Under the pieces are notes generated by a model. The model had not been told where the DNA came from. It saw only the letters and a program-made list of their open reading frames with translations, and did no database searches. A program made the position numbers and the translations under genes. From Perkinsus olseni (Eukaryota > Perkinsozoa > Perkinsida > Perkinsidae), in the NCBI GenBank assembly GCA_013115135.1, contig JABANP010000913.1:1-12363 (forward strand): a stretch of DNA of 12,363 bases, written 5' to 3'. This document shows, piece by piece, positions 1-8,200 of this stretch. Positions within the stretch are counted from its first letter, which is position 1, and every line of letters begins with the position of its first letter.

Positions 1-204
1 CGCACGATGAAGCCGGTTGACCAGAAAACACTAGCGGCTCACGAGCGTACGACGAAGTCCTCGCCCGGTTCACGGCGTAGTTCAATGGTGCCGGTACTAG
101 ATCTGGCCGGGGAAGTGGGAAAATTGTAACGTATGAATGGAGTGATGCTATCCCGTTTCCCGCAGGGAACGCTCATCCTACTCTAATGCCTATCACAGTC
201 TTAC

Positions 205-297
205 ATCAACAATGATGCCATCATCAGGCTTGCCCTCTACCATGGGCCTCACGCCGACTACTTCTCCTTGATCCTCGACTATGCCACTGAAGACCAT
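205..297 (-). CDS. Riboflavin synthase (alpha-type), first exon, partial
   Basis: On the minus strand an ATG at 297-295 opens a 31-codon reading frame beginning MVFSGIVEDQGEVVGV and ending ...GIIVD at 205. It is followed by a strong donor, GTAAGA, at 204. The start closely resembles the N-terminal signature of riboflavin synthase (M-F-T-G-I-V-E-x-x-G-x-V), the enzyme that dismutates 6,7-dimethyl-8-ribityllumazine into riboflavin. An in-frame TAA lies 21 nt upstream of the ATG, so this is the first usable start. The rest of the first lumazine-binding barrel and all of the second should lie beyond position 1; I could not place exon 2 with a matching phase in 1-204. A secondary donor (GTGATA, about 196) would give phase 2 and could join a frame near 1-95, but that peptide does not look like the family. 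The gene is divergent from the RibD gene at 792, which strengthens the call. Identification rests on a short peptide. Confidence 0.6.
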
Positions 298-791
298 TGA
301 AACAACAACAACAAGTTACTGCCCGAAACAGACTCCATAGGATCGGACTATTATCTCCAATCACGACGCCATGTAGTTCAGTATCATCATCCGCAGCAGT
401 AGGGCGAAGCCACGCCAACTACTCTCGCGATACTAGGTTAGGCGAAACTAATCTCATTCTGTCTTGTTGCTTTTCATACTCATTTGCTTTTGAGCCGCTA
501 GTTGAGTCGGTTAAGCTTCTTACTTGTCGCGCAGGCGACGCGGGTTCGATTCTCCCCGAGACTATTCATTAATAATTTCAGAATTATGGAGAGGGTTCAA
601 CTTCTAGCAGATAATGACATGCCGGGAGAATCGCTTTACGATCTATGAGACTACATGTCGAAAGCGGGTTGCCGACATCATACCTACTCATTGGTTTTCT
701 CCAGTAACCATTCCCACGATGTTTCCTCAACAAAGTGACGGAGTTGTTGTTAATGCGATTAATGAATGGGAGGAAGGAAATTGGTTTTACA
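298..791. promoter_or_regulatory. Shared upstream region of divergent riboflavin genes
   Basis: About 494 bp separate the start codons of the minus-strand riboflavin synthase and plus-strand RibD genes, so any promoter elements are shared or back-to-back. I see no TATA box I would defend. A (GTT)4 run lies just before the minus-strand ATG (about 300-312). On the plus strand a pyrimidine-rich stretch ending in CAG (691-704) lies 88 nt before the RibD ATG. It could be a cis 5'-UTR intron acceptor or, if the organism trans-splices leaders as dinoflagellates and Perkinsus do, a leader acceptor. That reading is inference only. Confidence 0.4.
499..556 (+). other. tRNA-like A-box/B-box pair (probable relic, not a working tRNA)
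   Basis: TAGTTGAGTCGG at 499-510 fits the pol III A-box pattern TRGYNNARYNGG. GGTTCGATTCT at 543-553 fits the B-box in 10 of 11 positions. The spacing from the D-arm to the T-loop is 28 nt, as in a class I tRNA. However, the flanking sequences (492-498 and 557-563) do not form an acceptor stem, and the anticodon stem does not pair. The only good hairpin inside is GTCGC-GCAG-GCGAC (526-539). It may be a decayed tRNA, a tRNA-derived repeat head or chance. Confidence 0.3.
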
Positions 792-799
792 ATGTCTGA
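719..799 (+). other. Short upstream ORF overlapping the RibD start
   Basis: An ATG at 719-721 opens 26 codons and stops at TGA 797-799, so it overlaps the proposed RibD start (792-794) in a different frame. If the mature 5' end lies at or upstream of about 704, ribosomes would meet this ATG first, which could damp RibD translation. Whether it is on the mRNA is unknown. Confidence 0.25.
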
Positions 800-2957
800 G
801 CACGCCGACGCGGAGACGGACGATGAGACGTTCATGAGGATGGCCTTAGCAGAGGCAGAGATGGGAAGGATGACTACTCCCCCAAGTAGTATAGAGGGCG
901 GCGGGGCTCGCCAACTGCTACGACAGACCAATGCTCAACGGTTAAAATACGGATAGGATTGTTGGCGGCTAGGCATCGCTGTTGTATTTGAATTTCCTCC
1001 TGTAGCTTGACTGGATAACGATGCCGTATCGCACCATCGTGCGAGTGATACTTACCGGTAGAATCGTCTCATTTTCATAGTCGCGGACCACAAGTATGAT
1101 GCTCGAATACTGGAAGCATACTGTTTCGACGTTCTGATGATTTCAGATCCGTGGGTGGGCTGCGTTCTGGTGCAAAAGGGTAAAGTAGTTGGTAAGGGGC
1201 ATCATGTCAGGAAGGGAGGACCGCATGCTGAGATTAATGCATTGAGGGACATGGAGCAGAGGGGTAGGCAAGATAGTACGGCCTGGGTGGGGATTCTCTT
1301 CGCTAGTGGGAGGCGCATGGCACGGTACATTTGTCATTCGGTAGAACTTGTGTGTGGAGTGCAAGCTATTGCTCTCGGTACATAAGGCAGTCTTAGCTGC
1401 GTGCACTACGTGCTGGAAAGTTCGTAGGTTATAGTTGGTTTAAGTTTATAGTTGAAGTGTGTTGTGCACTGTAGGCTATGTAAATTCTACTGTGTGCAGT
1501 GTACTACATTTACTTCCGCTCCACGGTTTACTTGTATTATCGAACCAGTGATTCAAGTTCGTATTCCCAGCGGGTCAGAGGAAGTCTGAAATTAATTTTC
1601 CCGATTGTAGGTGAGAGTATAGAAGGGTCGGCGTTGACGGCGTACGTTACCTTGGAGCCCTGTTCTCATTATGGGAGTACTCCACCATGCTGCGAGAAAT
1701 TGATTGAAGTTGGCGTTGGAAGAGTGGTGGTTGGTATGGAAGACCCGGACCCGAAGGTGTCCGGTCGAGGGCTACGACGGTTGAGGCAAGAAGGAGTAAT
1801 GAGGGCGGGGCCTTGGTTCAAGCCTCTCTGCGTATTGAGCATCGCTTAGTGGCCTATGAAGTGACCGCTTGGGCCATTTTCATCCGCAACGCGCGAGCGA
1901 GCTTCGTTATGATCTGGTGAAATTAACGTAGCTGCTGCCAAATCGCTGCTCGTGTGGAATAGGCTGGAAAGATGGGTGATCCGTAACTCTTACTCTGGGT
2001 TCTCTCGGATGTCGAATTTAATAAGCCAATCGTATCAGGTTGACGTCAAGACTGGATGTTTAGCCGAGAAAATAAGAGAGTCACTAAGGGCGTACCTGAA
2101 GCATAGAACCTCTGGGCTTCCCTTAGTGGTGGGCAAAGTTGCGGCGTCACTGAATGGCATGGTGTGCTGCGAGGATGGTAGTAGTCAGTGGATAACCGGT
2201 AGTGAGGCGAGAGAGAATAGTCACCGTACTTTGCGGGCGCTCTCGCAGGCCATATTGGTTGGCGTGGGCACCGTTCTAGCGGATGATTGCTCGTTAACGG
2301 TGAGAGGGGTTGAAGGGGCGGAAAAGCAGCCATTACGGGTGGTCTTGGATCCGAGGGGACGTATCATGCGCACGGCGAAGATTTTGAGAACGGAAGAGGC
2401 GCCCACGTTGATAGTGGTCGGACCGGGAGCTGACAAAACGGGCCTAGAGGGTGTCGAAGTATTGGAGGTCGAAGTGGATGAGAATGGCGGGTTGGATTTG
2501 ACGGCGGTTTTGAAGGATCTCGCTGGCCGCGGTATTTTTCAAGTGCTGGTGGAAGGTGGAGCGAAGACGCTGACTAATTTTATCGAAAACCAACTGGTGG
2601 ATGAACTAGTGGTGAGTCCTATAGGGAAGGGGTAGCACACATAGGATCTGGGCCAAATCTTCTCGCGGTCACCGCGACGCGGTGGTATGGAAGTACAGCT
2701 CAAATCTTGTGAGCTCACAAGTGTAGTGAGTTCGTTGCTTAGTGTAGGTTCCGAGCTGTAATGAAGGTGCTTCTTGAAGAAGCCTTCTTCTGTTTCGTCA
2801 GGTCTATTATGGCCCTGTGCTACTAGGCCAAGGTGGCTCTCCTTTCTACCTCTCACCCTCTCCTTCCACCATATCAGAAGCTCAACCCTGGCGGCTGCAT
2901 TGTGTACAGCGGATTGCTGATGATCTACGCTGTGAGTACCGTAAAATGGAATGTTAA
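792..2957 (+). CDS. ribD: Bifunctional pyrimidine deaminase/reductase RibD, 5 exons
   Basis: Exons 792-885, 1147-1263, 1611-1795, 2039-2611 and 2802-2957 join in frame to 374 aa plus TAA, close to the usual bacterial length of about 365. Residues 1-132 form the zinc cytidine-deaminase-like domain: TTPPNPWVGCV (28-38), H58-A-E60 with H58 as zinc ligand and E60 as proton shuttle, and [12 protein letters not shown] with zinc ligands C88 and C97. Residues about 160-374 form the reductase domain: GKVAASLNG (164-172), [32 protein letters not shown], and a C-terminal YYGPVLLG. The enzyme deaminates and then reduces the GTP cyclohydrolase II product on the way to riboflavin. Introns are 261, 347, 243 and 190 nt, with phases 1, 1, 0 and 0. 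In-frame ATGs at 753 and 762 would add up to 13 residues; I prefer 792 because the family starts close to this point. No transit peptide is evident, suggesting a cytosolic enzyme. Usual SLDG reads SLNG here. Confidence 0.93.
1264..1610 (+). other. RibD intron 2 (347 nt)
   Basis: The intron starts GTAGGC after a phase 1 split glycine codon and ends ...CCGATTGTAG. It separates the zinc-ligand segment carrying HAE from the one carrying PCxxxxxTPPC. Beyond the splice sites I see no gene or repeat in it. Confidence 0.85.
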
Positions 2958-3163
2958 GTTTTGTCTATGTTTCTGGTCGTTGCGTGGGTATATTGCGTTC
3001 AGTCGCATGAGGGGAGGAAGCTGCACGCATGCGCTCGCTGCGGGCTTGCTCAGCTGTTAATCTTGCTGCGACCCCGAAACCGGAGCCCATGCATGTCCCC
3101 CGGGTGGAATTCTTCCTGAGCGGTATCTCAGGTGTTGCTCGGTGCACATAACAGATTATATGC

Positions 3164-3239
3164 CTGTCAGTGACAGACTGTCACTGATGCACATCAGCAC
3201 CACTACGCTGAGAACTTCTCAGCGTTGTCAGTGAGAAGG
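3164..3239. repeat. Nested perfect palindromes / foldback cluster
   Basis: TCAGTGACAG-A-CTGTCACTGA at 3167-3187 is a perfect 21-nt inverted repeat, overlapped by CTGTCA-G-TGACAG at 3164-3176. CGCTGAGAA-C-TTCTCAGCG at 3206-3224 is a perfect 19-nt one. CTTCTCA (3215-3221) can also pair with TGAGAAG about ten bases further on. The segment could therefore fold in alternative ways as RNA or single-stranded DNA, or be a set of dyad binding sites. Confidence 0.8.
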
Positions 3240-3371
3240 TCGCGTTGTCCTTGTCCGGGTCCTGGATATGTGGTACCAACCTCCATGGATCACGAGACTC
3301 CTATCGCACCGCGTTGAGGGATGGTCCCGGAGTATAATGCCCGTTCCCCTCTCGTTGGGTTGAACTCAGTG

Positions 3372-3386
3372 TCATTGAGTCAATGA
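3372..3386. repeat. Perfect 15-nt palindrome
   Basis: TCATTGA-G-TCAATGA, a perfect inverted repeat about a single central base, of the same odd-centred type as the cluster at 3164-3239. Confidence 0.7.
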
Positions 3387-3593
3387 ACTCGTCGCAGAGC
3401 AGCTACCTTCTACTCAACAACGCTTGTGAATGATGAGGTGGAATCTTGGCGTCGCGAGTCGCAGTCGAACAGTCTTGTGTAGGAGGGTCGAGAACTATGA
3501 CAACACTCAGCCGGTAGTCTCGAAGGTGCGGTCACTTCTGGTGAGCCTTTGATACACAGTACAAATAGTTGCTCGGTGGTCCGGGATCCTCAC

Positions 3594-3697
3594 TTCGAAT
3601 TTATCGGGCCCTCTTCCGGGCATTGCCATGATACCAGGTTCTCGTCCATCATGTATCTAACACTGGAGGGCTTGATGGCAACGACTCTGGTGGCCGT
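3594..3697 (-). other. Possible minus-strand exon, unidentified
   Basis: A minus-strand stretch bounded by a good acceptor (CATCTCAG just before 3697) and a good donor (GTGAGG from 3593) reads open for 34 codons plus 2 bases. The composition is protein-like: it begins TATRVVAIKPSSVRYMMDEN. One base into the next downstream acceptor would lead to a stop near 3507. I do not recognise the peptide and cannot link it securely to other exons, so it may be chance. Confidence 0.2.
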
Positions 3698-3750
3698 CTG
3701 AGATGACTGGCCCCGGCTGGAATTGTGTGTCATTCGGCTTCGAAGGTAAA

Positions 3751-3763
3751 TCAGGACTCCTGA
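3751..3763. repeat. Perfect 13-nt palindrome
   Basis: TCAGGA-C-TCCTGA, perfect about one central base. It is immediately followed by a further TCAGGAGG, so one arm is repeated. Confidence 0.6.
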
Positions 3764-3883
3764 TTCAGGAGGATAGGAGGATCCAATTTGGGTCGCTAAA
3801 TAAACGTAAGTCTGGGAGCTTCCAAAGCTGAACTCTGAGAGTTTACAAGAACGCTTGACATCTTCCCTGGAAAGCGGTACAAT

Positions 3884-4160
3884 TCAACGGGGTATACAGC
3901 TTTCAGCAGCACTGCCGAAAGCTTCCCGGCTCGATAGTGCAAAGATCCCATCTATCTCCTGATCGCGCCGAGTCATGAAATGCGAATCGACGAGAGATGT
4001 TCGCAGTTCTTCAGAGTCTGATGGCTTTATGTCCACAATTTGAGAGGAATCGGTGGAGGTCTTTAAGAACGATCGTGCTGGGCAGTGATTCATTCACAGC
4101 GATCAGAGGAATGGGAGGGCCTGAGAGGAAGTTGAAGGGGATTGTGTGGTTGGCAACTCG
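3884..4160 (-). pseudogene. Degraded minus-strand coding fragment, possibly retroelement-derived
   Basis: A minus-strand frame is open from 4160 to 4014 (49 codons) and includes LPSTIVLKDLHRFLSNCGHK. It ends in TGA at 4013-4011. Exactly there another frame, open from 4093 to a stop at 3884, continues with an acidic stretch (SDSEELRTSL...). The abrupt hand-over of coding-like sequence between frames suggests one ancestral frame broken by a small indel. By eye the first part recalls the segment leading to the second catalytic aspartate in retroelement integrases, but the similarity is weak and no complete D,D,E set is visible. A splice junction or pure chance are alternatives. Confidence 0.22.
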
Positions 4161-4377
4161 TCAGGTCCGTGATCGCACGGATGATATCTAGGGTTTCCGG
4201 AACCCCGTCTGCTCCAGGCGACAGCCCAGGATTTCTCAAAGACAGCATTGACTTTTGGTGGTATTTAATAACGGTTATTACTGTAAAAGAACCGAAGAGC
4301 CCCATTAGTCGCTGTAGTCTCGACTGCAACCTCTCATGAAGCCGCAGTTGACTCAAATTCGCTGTCGGAGCGATACG

Positions 4378-4399
4378 CTGTCAGCGACAGTCACTGTCG
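4378..4399. repeat. Second CTGTCA/TGACAG palindrome cluster
   Basis: CGACAGT-C-ACTGTCG at 4385-4399 is a perfect 15-nt inverted repeat, overlapping CTGTC-AGC-GACAG at 4378-4390. The core words match those at 3164-3187 about 1.2 kb away, so the two sites may be related ends of an element or repeated binding sites. Confidence 0.7.
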
Positions 4400-4476
4400 G
4401 GCAGTGTCCCCTCATCCAAGTACATTTGCACGATATGCGGTGAGCTGGAGTGTCATAGCTTGAGACGTATTTGATA

Positions 4477-4674
4477 TCATATAAGATCTTGAATGGTATT
4501 CCTCAAGTATGCTCGCGTCTGGCTGGCGATAATCATAAGAATTATAAGTATTATAAAAATGGGAAGGTAAATCAAATCAACGCGCCGAATATGTTTTGAA
4601 GGAGGCGCAGCTCTCAGCGGAGCGAACGTTATCTCGAAAAACTGGGAGCAATCCAACACTGGAGCTATGAAGCG
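4477..4674 (-). other. Minus-strand open frame with one hydrophobic stretch, doubtful
   Basis: After a TAG at 4677-4675 a minus-strand frame is open to TGA at 4479-4477. It encodes a run of 17 hydrophobic residues (LIYLPIFIILIILMIIA), long enough for one membrane helix, followed by SQTRAYLRN. The run comes from an AT-rich stretch, where ATT/ATA/CTT codons give such residues by chance. No family is recognised and there is no supporting neighbour. Confidence 0.12.
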
Positions 4675-5055
4675 CTACCGAAACTTATATGGTAACCCTG
4701 CATTTTGGCAGAGTACCCGCGAAGTCCCGCGGTTGGCGGGAGAATCCCCGGAGCCCCGCGGTTAATGCCCGACCAGTGAGAGTCGAAGTTCGAACATGAA
4801 TTTGGATTTCCTCATTGCGAGAGATTGTCGCGTTATATGATAGGGCCTGTGAGATAGTAGATCTTTAGCTCAATCGGAAGCGAGCCCGGAAACGAAGTGT
4901 TTGTGGCTTCCCGGGTTTACTCGAATTTGAAGATTTGAAGATCCGTGAGCACAACAGTCCTAACGGCTTCAGGTTCGCACGCCCGATTCCGTCTGCCGTG
5001 GCCTGCACCGAATGAGATGGTTGTGATGAACCAGTTGTGTTCGTGAACTAGATGA

Positions 5056-5258
5056 TTATGGGTTGATTTGGCCGCATTCGAGTGCCATGTGCAGCGAGCG
5101 AACCTGTGTCTTGTTACAGTTTGGAAGGGGTAACGAGTACTGGCGAGAGCTAGATGGACATTAACATCCTGATGGCTTACAGCACAGTCTTTTTTTAGCA
5201 ACTCCTCCGTCGGCACGGGTTCTTTTTCAGCCTTGTTTTTGTTCGTGTTTGTTTGCAT
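5056..5258 (-). other. Possible two-exon small ORF divergent from XPD
   Basis: On the minus strand an ATG at 5258-5256 opens 26 codons (MQTNTNKNKAEKEPVPTEEL...) to 5181, directly followed by a near-consensus donor GTAAGC. An acceptor ending CACAG before 5103 joins in phase 0 to 15 more codons and TAA at 5058-5056. The hypothetical product is 41 aa, lysine/glutamate-rich at its start, and matches no family I know. The same bases, read on the plus strand, form the pyrimidine tracts before XPD, which is the simpler explanation. Confidence 0.18.
5188..5230 (+). promoter_or_regulatory. Pyrimidine tracts ending in AG upstream of the XPD start
   Basis: Two acceptor-like sequences, TCTTTTTTTAG (AG at 5197-5198) and TTCTTTTTCAG (AG at 5229-5230), lie 94 and 62 nt before the XPD ATG. 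They suit a 5'-UTR intron or, if the host trans-splices, a spliced-leader addition site. The sequence shows the motif; the function is inferred. Confidence 0.35.
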
Positions 5259-5291
5259 CGGCTGCAACCTCTCTTGGGGGCCGGGGAGAGT

Positions 5292-8200
5292 ATGGGAATA
5301 TCTAATCTCAACATCGATGGTTTGAGGGTTATGTTCCCTTACGATGCAATCTATCCGGAGCAGGTAGTACAGGGATACCGTCACTCTCGAGGAAGCCCTA
5401 CGGTGGCGACTACTGGTGACGCTGCCCAGCATTCGGGTATCCCGTATGTTCATACTAAGAACTGGATATAGATGACTTGCCGATTCGGCAATGCCGAATT
5501 GTCGTGGACTTTTTTGAGCTCCAGAAAGGAGCAGAGAAAGGGTTTTGAGAGATCTAGTCCTGTATTTATACGGCGTGTATACTGAAACTCGATTCGATAT
5601 TCCGAGCTCCATCGTTTCCCGCGACAAGCAGCACTACGGGCTCACGTTGGCGTCGACACATGGGTGACACGGTTTCATAATGAGAGAGCATGTTCTGTCG
5701 GGTAGTAATCAATTTACTAGTGGCGAAGTGATTGACGAAGCCGGCGTGGAGTCTGATTTGTGGGGGTGACGGTACGAGGGTGCGACGAACTTTGAGTGGA
5801 AAGACGACCGTTTTTGTTAAGAACTTGCTAGTGAAACCCGGAGATTACTCGTACAGCTTTTGCCAGAAGCTAGCAGCGAAATATGCGTCTCGACAGACAC
5901 GGTGAAGATTGCTCAGGTACAGTACATGCACTACTTGAAGCAAGCGTTGGATGCTTCACACGGTCAAGGGTTGATCGAAATGCCTACCGGGACGGGGAAG
6001 ACCGTCACCATTATGAGCTTGGTCACGAGCTACCAACTAGAGCATCCTGAGGTGAGTACGTCCTTCCTCTTCTGTCCTGGCTACGCTCGTTTGCGCTGGT
6101 CAGATGGGAAAGCTGGTGTATTGCACTAGAACTGTTCCGGAGATGAACCAAGCGATTCGAGAGCTCAAGTTGGTGATCGAGTATCGGGACAGAATTCTCG
6201 CAGGAGAGAAGCCAGATGAACCTCCGAAGGTGTGTGGTGAGCTGAGGGCTGACAGTGGGAAGCTCCTGACGAGCTGCGGCTGGGGTGGTGGAAATCGTAA
6301 ATATTCAATAATAGGGTATAGATCGCGATAGTATACATTACGGGGCTGCTCATATTTATAGTAGTGCGTTTGGATATTACAACATGTCAACGTGTTGCTA
6401 CTGGTGAGTGCTATGCCTATGGTTAGACGTGCTGTTTTGGGTGCCCCCCCTTGGTGGGCATATAGAAGAATGAGATGATCTCATTGTTTGCTTTGCGCCG
6501 CCGCCGCCGCAATGATGATCTGAAAGTTGTTCGCATCTCTTCCTAAGGGCTTCCATACCACGTGGAACCGTGCGTCCGAGACACATGAAGCATATACACT
6601 CTCATAGAATAATAATATTTTAACTAGACATCGCCTGAAAGCAAATTTTGGACGGGAGGAAAAGCAGGTCCCTGAGTTTTGATCGGCTGTCCTGGGACTG
6701 GGGTGCTGATAGCAAGGTCCCCATTCAATTGTGATTGCTAGTACTGCTTTCGGTGAGGGGAAGTAGGCTCCGTCCTTCAACTCGGTTTGTTAATTCTCAG
6801 CGCTTCTTGGGTATTGGTTTATCGGCCCGCCGTAACATGTGTATCCACCCTGATGTGGCGGGACAGGCTGATCGGGACAAGATCGATATTATGTGCCGAG
6901 AGATGACCAGCAATTTCATAAAGAAGAGGTCGGTAGTTTGGCGAGCCCTTTCGTTCATTCGTACATTCGCTATATAAAAGTGCTCACTGTGCCGCTGGGG
7001 ATCGCTGGTGAAGGGCAACTCCATGGTACGGAGTTTAGAGTACCGAGTAGAGGGAAAGAAGAAGTCCGGACTCTCTCTAATCTTTTTCTTTACACGACTT
7101 CTGCGGAGATATACCCCATTTCAGTTCAAGCTCCTCGTCATCGAGTGCCGGTCGCTGTTCCTTCTTCGAACAGTATGATGAACTCATCGGTGGTGTTGGT
7201 AGCCGGTATAACAACGACATCGAGTCCTCAGCGAACGGCCAAAAGAAGAAGTTTGCAGTCCGTTATTCTTACCCTGATCGTGTGGCCATTTCCCCGTGCA
7301 TTAGATACCCTCTGGCGTGTATACGTTAGAAGACCTTCGAGTGGCCGGCGGGGCGGAAGGGTGGTGCCCCTACTACATGACCAAACGCCTACTACGGCAC
7401 GCTGATGTCATCGTCTTCAATTATCAGTGAGCAGCTTCTGACGCCACTTGGATGAAACTGCATCGCTCCGCTGTAATTTTAGGTACGTATTGGACCCTCG
7501 TGTGTCGGCGTCAGCGTTGATCGCAGGGGAAGCCTCACGAGGGGCGATGAGCCATGGGGCGCTGGCCAAGGAAGGGGAGGAAAGGCCTGCAGCCCTGGCT
7601 ATTGATTCTGATGAGGAACAGCAGTAGGTCGACGATGGTGGTGATGTGGATCTTGTCGCATGGTAACATGCCAGGTTCGAACCCGCGGTGGTGATCTTTG
7701 ACGAGGCCCATAATATCGATGATATCTGCATGGACGCCCTCACGGTTACTGTCGACAGGAAGTAAGCATTGCAGTCTTCGCTCTGCTGCCGTTGAGCCCA
7801 GGCCATTTCATTCTCTTGGGTGTTGCTCTGCATAGCCGAGAGTACGGGGAATCGATCGATAGAGAATTCCGCGACATCCTTCTTTAACGAAAGTTTCGTT
7901 GCTTCAACGAAGTCACTTCTGGCGAGCTTGATGAGAGCGTTTTCATAAATATACGCGGGAGCTCGTGGTGGCTGGTGGGATGGTCTTCTGTCTAGAAGTG
8001 ATAGAATGTGACTCACAGAATGTGAGGGAATATATTCCTATGATATGAGCTGCCTTGGCATAGGAGTCTTCACTGGATGCTTCGTGATTACTGAGGTCTA
8101 ACAATTATGACCCCAGCTGATGAAGATCTGGAGGGGATTTATTGTTATTCTATTCAGGACGATTGAGCGAGCTACAAGTAACGTCAAAAGACTCCAACGC

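Larger units (their letters stand above)
2958..5291. other. Interval between RibD and XPD without a convincing gene
   Basis: About 2.3 kb lie between the RibD stop and the XPD start. No plus-strand frame looks like a known protein. Contents: a palindrome cluster (3164-3239 and 4378-4399), isolated perfect palindromes (3372-3386, 3751-3763), several short minus-strand frames with coding-like composition (listed separately), an AT-rich stretch around 4530-4570, and a GC-rich imperfect direct repeat with the core CCCGCGGTT (about 4722-4765). A gene on the minus strand split into small exons is possible but I could not assemble one. Confidence 0.6.

Noticed and set aside
1..129. Plus-strand frame open from position 1 (RTMKPVDQKTLAAHERT...) to TAA 127-129, as the end of an upstream gene.
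   Set aside because: It lies antisense to the intron expected after the riboflavin synthase first exon, is only 42 codons long, and matches nothing known.
584..931. Minus-strand 115-codon frame.
   Set aside because: It overlaps RibD exon 1 on the opposite strand and has no family resemblance; a shadow frame.
4856..4930. Possible tRNA gene with a good D-arm (TAGCTCAATCGGAAGCGAGC).
   Set aside because: The D-stem pairs, but there is no T-loop GTTCRA at the right distance, and acceptor and anticodon stems do not form.
4917..5627. Minus-strand 236-codon open frame overlapping XPD exon 1.
   Set aside because: The longest open frame on that strand, but it runs through an established XPD exon and intron, has low-complexity and irregular composition, and shows no domain. 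Only its short spliced sub-version is kept as a weak candidate.
6893..7405. Plus-strand 170-codon open frame read as one protein.
   Set aside because: It crosses XPD exons 4-6 in the wrong frame and through introns; the spliced XPD frame explains the region.
7672..7682. B-box-like GGTTCGAACCC suggesting a tRNA.
   Set aside because: It is the splice acceptor and first codons of XPD exon 8 ([12 protein letters not shown]), with no tRNA fold around it.
7417..8016. Minus-strand 199-codon open frame.
   Set aside because: It is antisense to XPD exons 7 and 8, which carry the conserved DEAH box; a shadow frame.
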